From UBA4615 sp044368415 (GTDB taxonomy: Bacteria > Pseudomonadota > Gammaproteobacteria > Burkholderiales > Burkholderiaceae_E), in assembly GCA_044368415.1 (NCBI GenBank), contig JBIPLJ010000008.1:1-64000 (forward strand): 64,000 nt of DNA, written 5' to 3'. A program made the translations under genes and the position numbers. Below the pieces are notes generated by a model. It was not told the origin of the DNA and made no database searches. It worked only from the letters and a program-made list of their open reading frames with translations. Shown one piece after another: positions 20,147 through 28,889 of this stretch (positions are counted from its first letter, which is position 1; each line of letters opens with the position of its first letter).

Positions 20147-21847
20147 TCAGTCGTCCTCGAGGTGCAGGTCCTGGATCTTGCGGGTGATCGTGTTGCGGCC
20201 GATACCCAGGCGCAGCGCCGCATCGATCCGCCGCCCTCGTGTGTGGCGCAGCGCCGTGCGGATGATCGTTGACTCGAACATGCGGGTGAGCTGGTCCATG
20301 ACTTCGGACGACGCCGGCGGCTCCCCGCCGCGGGCCGACTGCGCCGACAGCATCTGTGAGACCTCGGACTCGAGGAGCGCGGCCCAGCCCACGCGAGCCG
20401 CCGGGGCGGCACGCCCCATGCCGTCGCGCTCGGCGACGCCAGCATCGGCGGTCGGGTAGCCGCTGCCGGCCCCCGGCACCGCAGCGAAGGCCGTCGGCGC
20501 GCCGAAGCCGACGCGCCCTCCCACCGGCTCGAAGAAGGCCTCTGCCACGGCCGCCGAAGCCGGCGCCGCGGCGCCCGAAAATGCGGGCATCGTCGCGCCC
20601 CCGGCCGCACCCTGAGCCTCTGCACCCGGGGACGCAGCCATCGGGCCCATGCCCTGGGGCTGCGCCGGCGCGCCGCGCGGATCGGTCCACGGCAGCGCTG
20701 CCTGCACCTCGGGCGGCAGGTCCTTGGGCTCGACGGTCTGCGCGGGCGCCATCACCGTCAGCCAGTGGCAGACGTTCTCGAGCTGGCGCACGTTGCCTGG
20801 CCAGGAGAACGCGCCGAGCCGCAGCAGCGCCTCGTCGGAGAGCCGCTTGGTCTCGACGCCGAGCTCGCGCGCGCTGCGCGTGAGGAAGTGGCGCGCCAGC
20901 AGCGGCACGTCCTGCACCCGCTCGCGCAGCGCCGGCAGGCGCAGCCGGATCACGTTGAGACGGTGGAACAGGTCCTCGCGGAAGAGGCCGAGCCGCACGC
21001 GCTCCTCGAGGTTTTGGTGAGTCGCCGCGATCACGCGGACATTGGCCTTGAGGGGCTGGTGGCCGCCGACGCGGTAGAAGTGGCCGTCAGAGAGCACACG
21101 CAGCAGGCGCGTCTGCAGCTCCGCCGGCATGTCGCCGATCTCGTCGAGGAACAGCGTACCCGCCTCGGCCTGCTCGAAGCGGCCGCGGCGCATCTGCTGA
21201 GCCCCGGTAAACGCGCCGCGCTCATGACCGAAGAGCTCGCTCTCGAGCAGGTCGCGCGGGATGGCGGCGGTGTTGAGCGCCACGAAGGGCTGCGCGCCGC
21301 GCGGCGAGTGTTTGTGCAGGGCACGAGCGATCAGTTCCTTGCCGCTGCCCGACTCGCCGGTGATCATCACCGTCACGTTGGACTGCGAGAGCCGGCCGAT
21401 GGCGCGGAAGACCTCCTGCATCGCGGGGGCCTGCCCGAGCATCTCGGGCGTCTCGAGGACCGTCTCCTCGGCGGCCGCCTCGCGCTCGCTCTCCGCCACC
21501 GCACGGCGGATCAGCTCGATCGCCTTGGGCAGGTCGAAGGGCTTGGGCAGGTACTCGAACGCGCCGCCCTGGAAGGCCGAGACCGCGCTGTCCAGATCGG
21601 AGAACGCGGTCATGATGATCACCGGCATGCCGGGCCGGCGAAGCTTGACCTTCTGCAGAAGCTCGATGCCCGACTCGCCGGGCATCCGGATGTCGGAGAC
21701 CAGGACCTGCGGGGAGTCGAGGTCGAAGGCGCTCAGGCACTCGCGCGCGGACCCGAAAGCCCGTACGTCGAACCCTTCCCGGGACAGCGCCCGCTCGAGC
21801 ACCCAGCGAATCGACTGGTCATCGTCGACGATCCACACTTCGTTCAT
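20147..21847 (-). CDS. glnG: Nitrogen regulation response regulator NtrC (NR-I)
   Basis: A sigma-54 activator for nitrogen-limitation genes, phosphorylated by NtrB. The receiver domain has phospho-acceptor Asp52 in VSDIRMPG. The AAA+ domain has Walker A GESGSGKE, the sigma-54 contact loop GAFTGA and LFLDEIGDMP. The C-terminal Fis-type helix-turn-helix reads RRIDAALRLGIGRNTITRKI. The ATG at 21847 (MNEVWIVDDD) starts at the receiver strand. At 566 residues it is about 100 longer than E. coli NtrC, because the linker between AAA+ and HTH is expanded with Ala/Gly/Pro-rich sequence. It follows ntrB by 52 bases. Confidence 0.96.
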   Translation of the reverse strand: MNEVWIVDDDQSIRWVLERALSREGFDVRAFGSARECLSAFDLDSPQVLVSDIRMPGESGIELLQKVKLRRPGMPVIIMTAFSDLDSAVSAFQGGAFEYLPKPFDLPKAIELIRRAVAESEREAAAEETVLETPEMLGQAPAMQEVFRAIGRLSQSNVTVMITGESGSGKELIARALHKHSPRGAQPFVALNTAAIPRDLLESELFGHERGAFTGAQQMRRGRFEQAEAGTLFLDEIGDMPAELQTRLLRVLSDGHFYRVGGHQPLKANVRVIAATHQNLEERVRLGLFREDLFHRLNVIRLRLPALRERVQDVPLLARHFLTRSARELGVETKRLSDEALLRLGAFSWPGNVRQLENVCHWLTVMAPAQTVEPKDLPPEVQAALPWTDPRGAPAQPQGMGPMAASPGAEAQGAAGGATMPAFSGAAAPASAAVAEAFFEPVGGRVGFGAPTAFAAVPGAGSGYPTADAGVAERDGMGRAAPAARVGWAALLESEVSQMLSAQSARGGEPPASSEVMDQLTRMFESTIIRTALRHTRGRRIDAALRLGIGRNTITRKIQDLHLEDD

Positions 21848-21899
21848 TCGTGCTGCTTCCCCTGGCTGCCCGCCCCGGTCCGCCACGAATGGCGACACA

Positions 21900-22988
21900 T
21901 CAGGGCAGTGGCAGCAGTATTCGGAAATCGGTCCGGCCCGGACGGCTGTCGCATTCGATCAGGCCTGCGTGCTGTTGCACGAAGGTCTGCGCGAGCGTCA
22001 GCCCCAGACCACTCCCGCCCTCACGGCCCGAGACGAGCGGATAGAAGATCCGATCGCGGATCTCTTCCGGCACACCTGGGCCGTCGTCTACTACATGCAA
22101 GTCCAGTGCCAGGCGATAGCGGACCTTGTCGATCGTCACCTGCCGGGCGATCCGCGTCGTCATCAGGATGTGGCCCTGACCGTGCATCGCCTGCGCCGCG
22201 TTGCGCACCAGGTTGAGCACCGCCTGGATCAGCTGCTCCTTGTCGCCGCGGAAATCGGGCAGGCTGGCGTCGTAGTCCCGATCGATCGAGAGGCCCTGCG
22301 GGTACTCGGCGGTCACCACTGAGCGGACCCGTTCGAGCACCTCGTGGATGTTCACGTCGCCCACCAGCCGCGGGTGGCGATGCGGCGCGAGCAGGCGATC
22401 GACCAGGGTCTGCAACCGGTCGGCCTCCTTGATGATCACCTGCGTGTACTCGCGCAAGCTCGAGCCGCCGACCTCGGACTCGAGCAGCTGCGCCGCGCCA
22501 CGGATACCGCCGAGCGGGTTCTTGATCTCATGGGCGAGGTTGCGCACGAGCTCCCGGTTGACCCGCACCGACTCCACCATCCTCGACTCGCGGTCGACGC
22601 GGATGCGCTGGTCGATCTCGCGGAACTCGAGCAGCAACGAGCCGAGGTCGCTCTCCAGAACCACCGCCACGCAGTGCACAGCGAGCGGCTCGCGGCCGAT
22701 CCGGTGCAGCGTGATGTCCTGGCGCTTCTGGCCGAACGCGTTGTTGCAGGCCTCGGCGAGCAGGCTGTCGATGATGCCGCCGTTGCTGAACTGCCGGGCG
22801 AACGATGCCCCTTCGATCACGCGCTGAGGCAGCTCGAAGAGCTGCTCGGCCGCCTGGTTGAGGAAGGCTGTCTGCCCCTGGTCGTCGAGCAACACGACGG
22901 CGCAGGCAAGCAGGTCCAGTCCGGCGAGGCGCGAGGCCGCCTGGCGCCGCCGATCCGTGCCCTCCGGCATGCGGGAGCTCAGGGTCAT
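21900..22988 (-). CDS. glnL: Nitrogen regulation sensor histidine kinase NtrB (NR-II)
   Basis: A cytoplasmic kinase/phosphatase of 362 residues that sets NtrC phosphorylation in response to PII. A PAS domain occupies roughly residues 25-125. The H-box AHEIKNPLGG has His153. The ATP-binding domain has LNLVRNAAQAM (N-box), VVDDGPGVPEE (G1) and GGSGLGLTLAQ (G2). There are no membrane segments, as expected. It lies between a DUF4124 gene and ntrC on the same strand, downstream of glnA. Confidence 0.96.
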   Translation of the reverse strand: MTLSSRMPEGTDRRRQAASRLAGLDLLACAVVLLDDQGQTAFLNQAAEQLFELPQRVIEGASFARQFSNGGIIDSLLAEACNNAFGQKRQDITLHRIGREPLAVHCVAVVLESDLGSLLLEFREIDQRIRVDRESRMVESVRVNRELVRNLAHEIKNPLGGIRGAAQLLESEVGGSSLREYTQVIIKEADRLQTLVDRLLAPHRHPRLVGDVNIHEVLERVRSVVTAEYPQGLSIDRDYDASLPDFRGDKEQLIQAVLNLVRNAAQAMHGQGHILMTTRIARQVTIDKVRYRLALDLHVVDDGPGVPEEIRDRIFYPLVSGREGGSGLGLTLAQTFVQQHAGLIECDSRPGRTDFRILLPLP

Positions 22989-23059
22989 CGAGGAGTGGCG
23001 GGGCGTGAGGGCTGCGGAAAGGCGCGGCAGGCGCTGCGGGAGATCCGGGCCTGCCGCGC

Positions 23060-23584
23060 TCAGTCGCGCAGCGAGGACATCTCTCGCTTGAGCGACAGTA
23101 CGGAACTCTCGGTGCGGGCGATGTCGTCCTTCAGACGCTGCACCCGGTCGAGATACTTCTGGTAGTTGCGCTCGTCGCCGCGCCGATCGGGCTCGCCGCC
23201 GTTGAACTCAGCGCGCAGCTCTCCCAGGCGAGCATCCTCCTTGCGCAGCTCGTCCTCGAGGATGCGTCGCCTGTCGAGGTCTCGCGAGCGCTGTGCGCCG
23301 GCGTCGACGCGGGGGAAACCCGCCGGCGAAGGCGTGGCGGAGGCCGGGCCCTTCGCTGCGCCGGACTGCGCGGGCAGCTTGGGGGCTGGGATGGTCGTCA
23401 GGTTGGGCAGGTCGACTGCTCGGCACCGTGCATCGCGGCTGCTCGACGCATTGTTGCTGTACTCGACGACGCCGCCCGGCGACTCGCAGCGCCAGACCTG
23501 CGCCTTCGCGGCCAGGGGGATCACGGCGATCGTGGCCAGCAGCAGGTGGCCCAGCCGGGGACGGCGGCGGAGAGGTCGGAGCAT
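23060..23584 (-). CDS. Exported DUF4124-domain protein with coiled-coil tail
   Basis: A 174-residue protein with a signal peptide (residues 1-28, ending PLAAKA). A short DUF4124 segment VWRCESPGGVVEYSNN follows, then a Pro/Ala linker. The charged C-terminal helix (about 100-174) is likely a coiled coil. It sits between glnA and ntrB in the minus-strand unit. The start codon is only 16 bases from the terminator T-run behind glnA and has no clear Shine-Dalgarno sequence, so its expression may rely on read-through. The function of DUF4124 is unknown; a link to nitrogen regulation rests on position only. Confidence 0.8.
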   Translation of the reverse strand: MLRPLRRRPRLGHLLLATIAVIPLAAKAQVWRCESPGGVVEYSNNASSSRDARCRAVDLPNLTTIPAPKLPAQSGAAKGPASATPSPAGFPRVDAGAQRSRDLDRRRILEDELRKEDARLGELRAEFNGGEPDRRGDERNYQKYLDRVQRLKDDIARTESSVLSLKREMSSLRD

Positions 23585-23599
23585 GGATCGAGTTTAATG

Positions 23600-23628
23600 C
23601 AAAAAGGGGGCGGTCACCCGCCCCCCTT
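23600..23628 (-). terminator. Intrinsic terminator after glnA
   Basis: On the minus strand a G/C stem of about eight to ten pairs (GGGGGCGGG with CCGCCCCC, loop of about three bases) is followed directly by TTTTT. It lies 55 bases after the glnA stop and just 16 bases before the DUF4124 start codon, so it separates glnA from the ntrBC genes. Confidence 0.85.
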
Positions 23629-23682
23629 CGTCGGCCCGGACATGCCTCGCGGGCGGCCGGGCCGTGCACCGATCGTCTCCGA

Positions 23683-25095
23683 TCAGAGCGAGTAGTACAT
23701 GTCGAACTCGACCGGGTGGGTGGTCATCCGGAAGCGGGTGACCTCCTCCATCTTGAGCGCGATGTACGCATCGAGCATGGAGTCGCTGAACACGCCGCCG
23801 CGGGTCAGGAACTCACGGTCGCGGTCCAGGTAGTCGAGCGCCATATCGAGCGACGAACACACGGTCGGGATCTTCGCGTCCTCTTCCGGCGGCAGGTCGT
23901 ACAGGTTCTTGTCCGCCGCATCGCCCGGGTGGATCTTGTTCTGCACGCCGTCCAGACCCGCCATCATCATCGCCGCGAAGGCCATGTACGGGTTCGCGGT
24001 CGGGTCCGGGAAGCGGACTTCGATGCGACGGCCCTTCGGGTTGTTGACGTACGGGATCCGGATCGAGGCCGAGCGGTTGCGCGCCGAGTAGGCGAGCTTG
24101 ACCGGAGCCTCGTAGCCCGGGACGAGCCGCTTGTACGAGTTGGTGCCCGGGTTGGTGATCGCGTTCAGTGCACGGGCGTGCTTGATGATCCCGCCGATGT
24201 AGTACAGCGCGAAGTCCGACAGGCCGGCGTACTTGTCGCCGGCGAACAGGTTCGCACCGTCCTTCCAGATCGACTGGTGAACGTGCATGCCCGAACCGTT
24301 GTCGCCGACGACCGGCTTCGGCATGAAGGTCGCAGTCTTGCCGTAGCTGTGTGCGACGTTCATCACGACGTACTTGAGCAGCTGCGTCCAGTCGGCGCGC
24401 TGCACCAGCGTCGAGAACCGGGTGCCGATCTCGTTCTGGCCGGCGCCCGCCACCTCGTGGTGGTGGACCTCGACCGGCACGCCCATCTGCTCGAGAATCA
24501 GGCACATCTCCGAGCGCATGTCCTGGAACGAGTCGACCGGCGGCACAGGGAAGTAGCCGCCCTTGACGGCCGGACGGTGGGCCAGGTTGCCGCCCTCGAA
24601 GTGCTTGCCGGTCGACCAGGAGGCTTCCTCTGACTCGATCTTCACCGAACAGCCCGACATGTCGACGGACCAGGTGACCGAGTCGAAGATGAAGAACTCG
24701 GGCTCCGGACCGAAGTAGGCGGTGTCGCCCAGGCCCGTCGACTTCAGATAGGCCTCGGCGCGCTTGGCGAGCGAGCGCGGGTCGCGGTCGTAGCCCTTGC
24801 CGTCGGACGGCTCGATCACGTCGCAGGTCAGGATCAGCGTCGGCTCTTCGCGGAACGGGTCGATGTTGGCGGTAGACGGATCCGGCATCAGCAGCATGTC
24901 GGAGGCTTCGATGCCCTTCCAACCGGCGATGGACGAACCGTCGAAGGCATGCCCGGACACGAACTTGTCTTCATCGAAATGCGAGATCGGCACCGTGACG
25001 TGCTGCTCTTTGCCCTTGGTATCCGTGAAGCGGAAATCAACGAACTTGACTTCGTTGTCCGCGACTTTCTTCATGACGTCCTTGGCAGATGCCAT
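23683..25095 (-). CDS. glnA: Type I glutamine synthetase
   Basis: GlnA makes glutamine from glutamate and ammonia as a cytoplasmic dodecamer. The 470-residue protein has the N-terminal latch AFDGSSIAGW, the metal site VEVHHHEVAGAGQNEIG, the ATP-binding block KPVVGDNGSGMHVHQS, the loop NPGTNSYKRLVPGYEAP and the adenylylation site NLYDLPPEE with Tyr399. It is therefore the adenylylated GSI-beta form. ATG 25095 is preceded by AGGAG; the longer frame from 25140 is not conserved. A sigma-54 promoter lies upstream and an intrinsic terminator downstream. The ntrBC genes follow, fitting NtrC control. Confidence 0.98.
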   Translation of the reverse strand: MASAKDVMKKVADNEVKFVDFRFTDTKGKEQHVTVPISHFDEDKFVSGHAFDGSSIAGWKGIEASDMLLMPDPSTANIDPFREEPTLILTCDVIEPSDGKGYDRDPRSLAKRAEAYLKSTGLGDTAYFGPEPEFFIFDSVTWSVDMSGCSVKIESEEASWSTGKHFEGGNLAHRPAVKGGYFPVPPVDSFQDMRSEMCLILEQMGVPVEVHHHEVAGAGQNEIGTRFSTLVQRADWTQLLKYVVMNVAHSYGKTATFMPKPVVGDNGSGMHVHQSIWKDGANLFAGDKYAGLSDFALYYIGGIIKHARALNAITNPGTNSYKRLVPGYEAPVKLAYSARNRSASIRIPYVNNPKGRRIEVRFPDPTANPYMAFAAMMMAGLDGVQNKIHPGDAADKNLYDLPPEEDAKIPTVCSSLDMALDYLDRDREFLTRGGVFSDSMLDAYIALKMEEVTRFRMTTHPVEFDMYYSL

Positions 25096-25190
25096 CGGTG
25101 CTTTCTCCTGGGGGTGTGCGAAGGGGGTCGTTTTGATCAAGCGAGGCCAGGACGCGCGAGTGTCGGAGCGTCTCCTCGACCCGCGAATTT

Positions 25191-25206
25191 AGCAGGAACC
25201 GTGCCA
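25191..25206 (-). promoter_or_regulatory. Sigma-54 (-24/-12) promoter of glnA
   Basis: On the minus strand TGGCACGGTTCCTGCT has the invariant GG and GC exactly ten bases apart, and the full TGGCACG block; the -12 box is CTGC instead of TTGC. Transcription would start near 25180, about 85 bases before the glnA ATG. GGTGC-type half sites lie upstream, but no clean NtrC dyad was identified. Confidence 0.75.
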
Positions 25207-25352
25207 TTCGCCGGCTGGGGTCGACCGCCCGGGGGGAGGTCGGCAGGCGGCTCTGCGAGCGGTGCGCGCCGGATCACGCCGCAACGCACCGACCCGGGGC
25301 GCATCGCGGCGGTGCACGATACCGCATAACGCCCCACGTCAGGGCGAGCCCC

Positions 25353-26222
25353 TCATTCCGGAAGCACATCACCCGCGAAGCGCTCGCGCAGCCGCGCCTT
25401 CCAGAACTCGCCCGTGGACGTCCGCGGGATGGCGTCGATGAACTCGAAGGCGTCGGGCACCTGCCATGTCGCGAAAGCGCCCGACAGGTGGGCACGCAGC
25501 TGCGCGGCATCCTCCGATGCGCCGGGCTTGAGGACCACGCAGGCGAGCGGACGTTCGGCCCACTTGGGATGTGCGACCGCAATCACCGCGGCCTCGGTGA
25601 CCGCGGGGTGAGCCATGATCGCGTTCTCCAGGTCGACCGAGCTGATCCACTCCCCGCCCGACTTGATCAGGTCCTTGGTCCGGTCTGAGATCCGCAGGTA
25701 GCCGTGGGCGTCCATCGCACCGACGTCGCCGGTGCGCAGCCAGCCGTCGCCTGTGAACGTGTCCGGATCGGCGCCGACCGCGGGATAGCCGCCGGTGATA
25801 AACGGCCCGCGGACCTGGATCTCGCCGACCGAGTCGCCGTCCCAGGGCTGCTCGCCGCCGTCCCCCACGATCCTCAGATCCACCAGGGGCACCAGGACGC
25901 CCGCCATCGCGCGGCGCGCGACGGGCGCGAGCCGCAGGTTCAGCGGATGCATCACGCCACCGGCGGCGGGGATGCCGGAGTACGCCTCGAGGTGGGCGTG
26001 GTGGTTCCAGCACAGCGTCGCGACGCGCTCGCCCGGCTTCAGTCCGGCCGCCAGCAGCGCCGCGGCGAGACGGCGGGTGCGCTCATGCCACTGCACGTCG
26101 GTGTGCCGGCGCATCGACTTGTCGGGCAGCCGCGAGACGATCTCGCTGGTTCTGAACATCCGACCGGCCCGATCGAGCAGGCTGTTGAGCAACAGGGGCG
26201 TGCGCATCATGGTGGCGTGCAT
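25353..26222 (-). pseudogene. Acyl-CoA synthetase with internal in-frame deletion
   Basis: The 289-residue product joins the first 100 or so residues of a medium/long-chain fatty acyl-CoA ligase (MMRTPLLLNSLLDRAGRMF, ending HPLNLRLAP) directly to its C-terminal third. That part begins PLVDLRIVGDGG and includes GDGWLRTGDVGAMD and DRTKDLIKSGGEWISSVDLE. The whole middle, including the TSGTTGxPKG P-loop, is gone without loss of frame. The catalytic Lys of the PRTSTGK motif is also changed (PRTSTGEF). Intact relatives are about 540 residues, so the enzyme cannot be active. A ribosome site (GGAGA) remains before ATG 26222. The deletion could be fixed or strain-specific. Confidence 0.85.
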
Positions 26223-26274
26223 GGGGTCTTCTCCCCGTGCGGCCGATGCGGGGCGGTGCCGCTCGGCGGGCACC

Positions 26275-27468
26275 TCAGCCCAGGAATATCTGCTGCAGGT
26301 CGTTCAGGAAGCGCAGCCCGAGGGGCGTCGGGCGGATCCTGCCCGGATCGGGGTCGATCAGGCCGCGCTCGGCCGCCCGCGCGAGGTGGCGTGCGATTGC
26401 GGCGAGCGGCTGCCCGGTGCGCTCGGCGAAGCTCGCCGCAGGCACACCCTCGATCAGGCGCAGCGCGTTGAGCATGAACTCGAACGGCAACTCGTCGGCG
26501 TCGAGCGTGCGGCGCGTCTCGACAGCATCGCCGGCCAGCGCCGCCGCCATGTAGCGGCGCGGATGGCGCAGCCGCGCGGTGCGCTCGATGCGGTCGTGGA
26601 AGGACAGCTTGCCGTGCGCCCCGGCGCCCAGGCCGAGGTAGTCGCCGAAAGTCCAGTAGTTCAGGTTGTGACGGGCGCGGTGACCGGGGCCCGCATAGGC
26701 CGAGACCTCGTAATGAGCAAGCCCGCCTGCGGCGGCGCCCGCCTCGATCGCCTGCTGCATGTCGGCGACAGTGTCATCGTCGGGCAGCCCCTCGGGCGGG
26801 CGGCTCGCGAAGAGCGTGTTCGGCTCCAGTGTCAGGTTGTAATACGACAGGTGCGGCGGCGAGAAGGCGAGCGCCTGCGCGAGGTCGACGCGCAGCGCAA
26901 CAAGGTCCTGGCCGGGCAGCCCGTACATCAGGTCGAGGTTGAAGGTCGGATAGTGCTCGGCGGCGGCCTGCGCGGCCGCAAGCGCCTGATCTCGGTCGTG
27001 GACCCGGCCGATGCGCTGCAGGGCAGCGGCGTCGAAGCTCTGGATGCCGACCGACAGGCGCGTGACACCCGCGTCACGGAACGCGCGGAACTTCTCGCGT
27101 TCGAAGGTGCCTGGGTTGGCCTCGAGCGTGACCTCGGCGTCGGGCGCGAGCTTCAGGTGCGTGCGAAGGTCGGTGACCAGCCGGTCGATCGACTCCGGCG
27201 AGAACAGGCTGGGCGTGCCGCCGCCAATGAAGACCGTCTGCACGGAGCGGCCCCAGACCTGCGGCACCGAGGCCTCGAGGTCGGCACGCAGCGCGTCGAG
27301 ATAACGCGCCTCGGGCAGTTCGCCGTCGGTCTCGTGCGAGTTGAAGTCGCAGTACGGGCACTTGCGCAAACACCAGGGCAGGTGCACGTAGACCGACAGC
27401 GGCGGCGACTGCACGAGCCCGCTGGCGCGCCGCGACAGCGAGGCCACGGGGACGATCGCGATGGTCAT
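26275..27468 (-). CDS. hemW: Radical SAM heme chaperone HemW
   Basis: HemW binds heme and a 4Fe-4S cluster and inserts heme into target proteins; it was long annotated as oxygen-independent coproporphyrinogen oxidase. The 397-residue protein has the radical SAM motif CLRKCPYCDF, with C-x3-C-x2-C, after YVHLPWC. FIGGGTPSLF, GVTRLSVGIQSFD and the C-terminal HemW domain GLGAGAHGKLSF are also present. The extra Cys after CxxxCxxC found in true coproporphyrinogen oxidase is absent (Phe instead). ATG 27468 was chosen; TTG 27477 is in frame. It follows rdgB by 24 bases. Confidence 0.95.
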   Translation of the reverse strand: MTIAIVPVASLSRRASGLVQSPPLSVYVHLPWCLRKCPYCDFNSHETDGELPEARYLDALRADLEASVPQVWGRSVQTVFIGGGTPSLFSPESIDRLVTDLRTHLKLAPDAEVTLEANPGTFEREKFRAFRDAGVTRLSVGIQSFDAAALQRIGRVHDRDQALAAAQAAAEHYPTFNLDLMYGLPGQDLVALRVDLAQALAFSPPHLSYYNLTLEPNTLFASRPPEGLPDDDTVADMQQAIEAGAAAGGLAHYEVSAYAGPGHRARHNLNYWTFGDYLGLGAGAHGKLSFHDRIERTARLRHPRRYMAAALAGDAVETRRTLDADELPFEFMLNALRLIEGVPAASFAERTGQPLAAIARHLARAAERGLIDPDPGRIRPTPLGLRFLNDLQQIFLG

Positions 27469-27492
27469 GGCGGCCAAACCCTTGCGCGGCGG

Positions 27493-28131
27493 TCAGTGGC
27501 CCGGCGCCGCCGGCAGAAGCCGCGCGTGAACCAGCTTCGCGAGCAGCTCGCGCATCGCCAGGCCGCGGTGGCTGACGCGATTCTTGGTCGCGGCATCGAG
27601 CTCCGCAGCGGTCTGGCCGAGCTCAGGCAGCAGGAAGTGAGGGTCGTAGCCGAAGCCGCCCTCGCCGCGCGGCGGCTCGACGATCTCGCCGTGCCACAGC
27701 CCGTCGGCGATGACCGGCTGCGGGTCGTGGGCGCCGCGCACCAGCACCAGCGCGCAGTAGTAGAACGCGGAGCGGTCCGCGTGTGCGGCGAGCTCGCGCA
27801 CCAGGCGCGCGTTGTTCGCGGCGTCGGAGCGGGCGCCGCCCTCGAGGTCCGCGGCGAAGCGTGCCGAGCGCACGCCAGGCGCGCCGCCCAGCGCCGGCAC
27901 GCAGACCCCGGAGTCGTCGGCGATCGCGGGCAGCCCCGTCTCCGCGCTGGCATGCCGTGCCTTGGCGAGCGCGTTCTCCAAGAAGGTGGCATGCGGCTCC
28001 TCGGCGTCGCTCACGCCGAGGGCGCCCTGCGCCACCACCTCGACGCCAGTCGGCTCGAGCAGCGCGCGCAGCTCGCGCAGCTTGCCCGCGTTGCCCGAGG
28101 CGAGAACGACCCGTGACAGCACCGCGCCCAT
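27493..28131 (-). CDS. rdgB: Non-canonical purine NTP pyrophosphatase RdgB (HAM1 family)
   Basis: A 212-residue house-cleaning enzyme that hydrolyses dITP, ITP and XTP to monophosphates and keeps them out of DNA. The family start SGNAGKLRELRALL, the ENALAKARHASAETGLPAIADDSG block and GFGYDPHF are all present, as is the C-terminal VSHRGLAM. It lies five bases after rph and 24 before hemW on the same strand, the conserved rph-rdgB-hemW order. Confidence 0.96.
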   Translation of the reverse strand: MGAVLSRVVLASGNAGKLRELRALLEPTGVEVVAQGALGVSDAEEPHATFLENALAKARHASAETGLPAIADDSGVCVPALGGAPGVRSARFAADLEGGARSDAANNARLVRELAAHADRSAFYYCALVLVRGAHDPQPVIADGLWHGEIVEPPRGEGGFGYDPHFLLPELGQTAAELDAATKNRVSHRGLAMRELLAKLVHARLLPAAPGH

Positions 28132-28136
28132 CGCCG

Positions 28137-28889
28137 TCAGGCGATCGAGCCGATCGCCTGGCGCTGGGCGATCGCGAGCCGGCCGATGCCGTCAGCAGCG
28201 AGGTCGAGCAGCGTGTCGACCTGGGCCCGCGAGAACGGCCGCCCCTCGGCCGTACCCTGGACCTCGACGATGCCGCCCGAGCCGGTGATGACGACATTCA
28301 TGTCGGTGTCGCAGCTCGAGTCCTCGGCGTAGTCGAGGTCGAGCACCGCCTGCCCACGCCACAGGCCGACCGACACTGCGGCGACCGAATCGCGCAGCGG
28401 CGAGTCGGCGAGTACGCCCCGGCCGCGCAGCCACTCGACTGCATCGTGCACGGCGACCCATGCACCGGTGATCGCCGCGGTGCGTGTGCCGCCGTCAGCC
28501 TGCAGCACGTCGCAGTCGATCTGGATCGTGCGCTCGCCTAGCCGTTCGAGGTCGACCACCGCACGCAGGCTGCGGCCGATCAGGCGCTGGATCTCCTGCG
28601 TGCGCCCGGACTGCTTGCCGCGCGCCGCCTCACGGTCACTGCGGGTGTGGGTGGCCCGCGGCAGCATCCCGTACTCAGCGGTCAGCCACCCCTGCCCCTT
28701 GCCGCGCAGGAACGGCGGCACACGGTCCTCGACGCTCGCCGTGCACAGCACGCGGGTCTCGCCGAATTCCACGAGGACGGCGCCCTCGGCATGGCGGGTG
28801 AAGCCGCGCGTGATGCGAACGGTGCGCAGCGCGTCGTTCGCCCGGCCGCTGGGCCGTGTCAGCGTCGCGTCGTCGGGGGTAAGGGTCAA
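28137..28889 (-). CDS. rph: Ribonuclease PH, TTG start
   Basis: RNase PH is a phosphate-dependent 3'-5' exoribonuclease that trims tRNA 3' ends. The core has RTVRITRGFTRHAEGAVLVE, FGETRVLCTASVE, KGQGWLTAEYGMLPRATHTR, the IQIDCDVLQADGGTRTAAI block and LDYAEDSSCDTDMN. No ATG or GTG lies before the conserved region. TTG 28889 has a perfect AGGAGG six bases upstream and overlaps the phosphatase stop as TTGA. That gives 250 residues, close to the usual 240. The overlap implies coupling to the PP2C gene. Confidence 0.95.
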   Translation of the reverse strand: MTLTPDDATLTRPSGRANDALRTVRITRGFTRHAEGAVLVEFGETRVLCTASVEDRVPPFLRGKGQGWLTAEYGMLPRATHTRSDREAARGKQSGRTQEIQRLIGRSLRAVVDLERLGERTIQIDCDVLQADGGTRTAAITGAWVAVHDAVEWLRGRGVLADSPLRDSVAAVSVGLWRGQAVLDLDYAEDSSCDTDMNVVITGSGGIVEVQGTAEGRPFSRAQVDTLLDLAADGIGRLAIAQRQAIGSIA

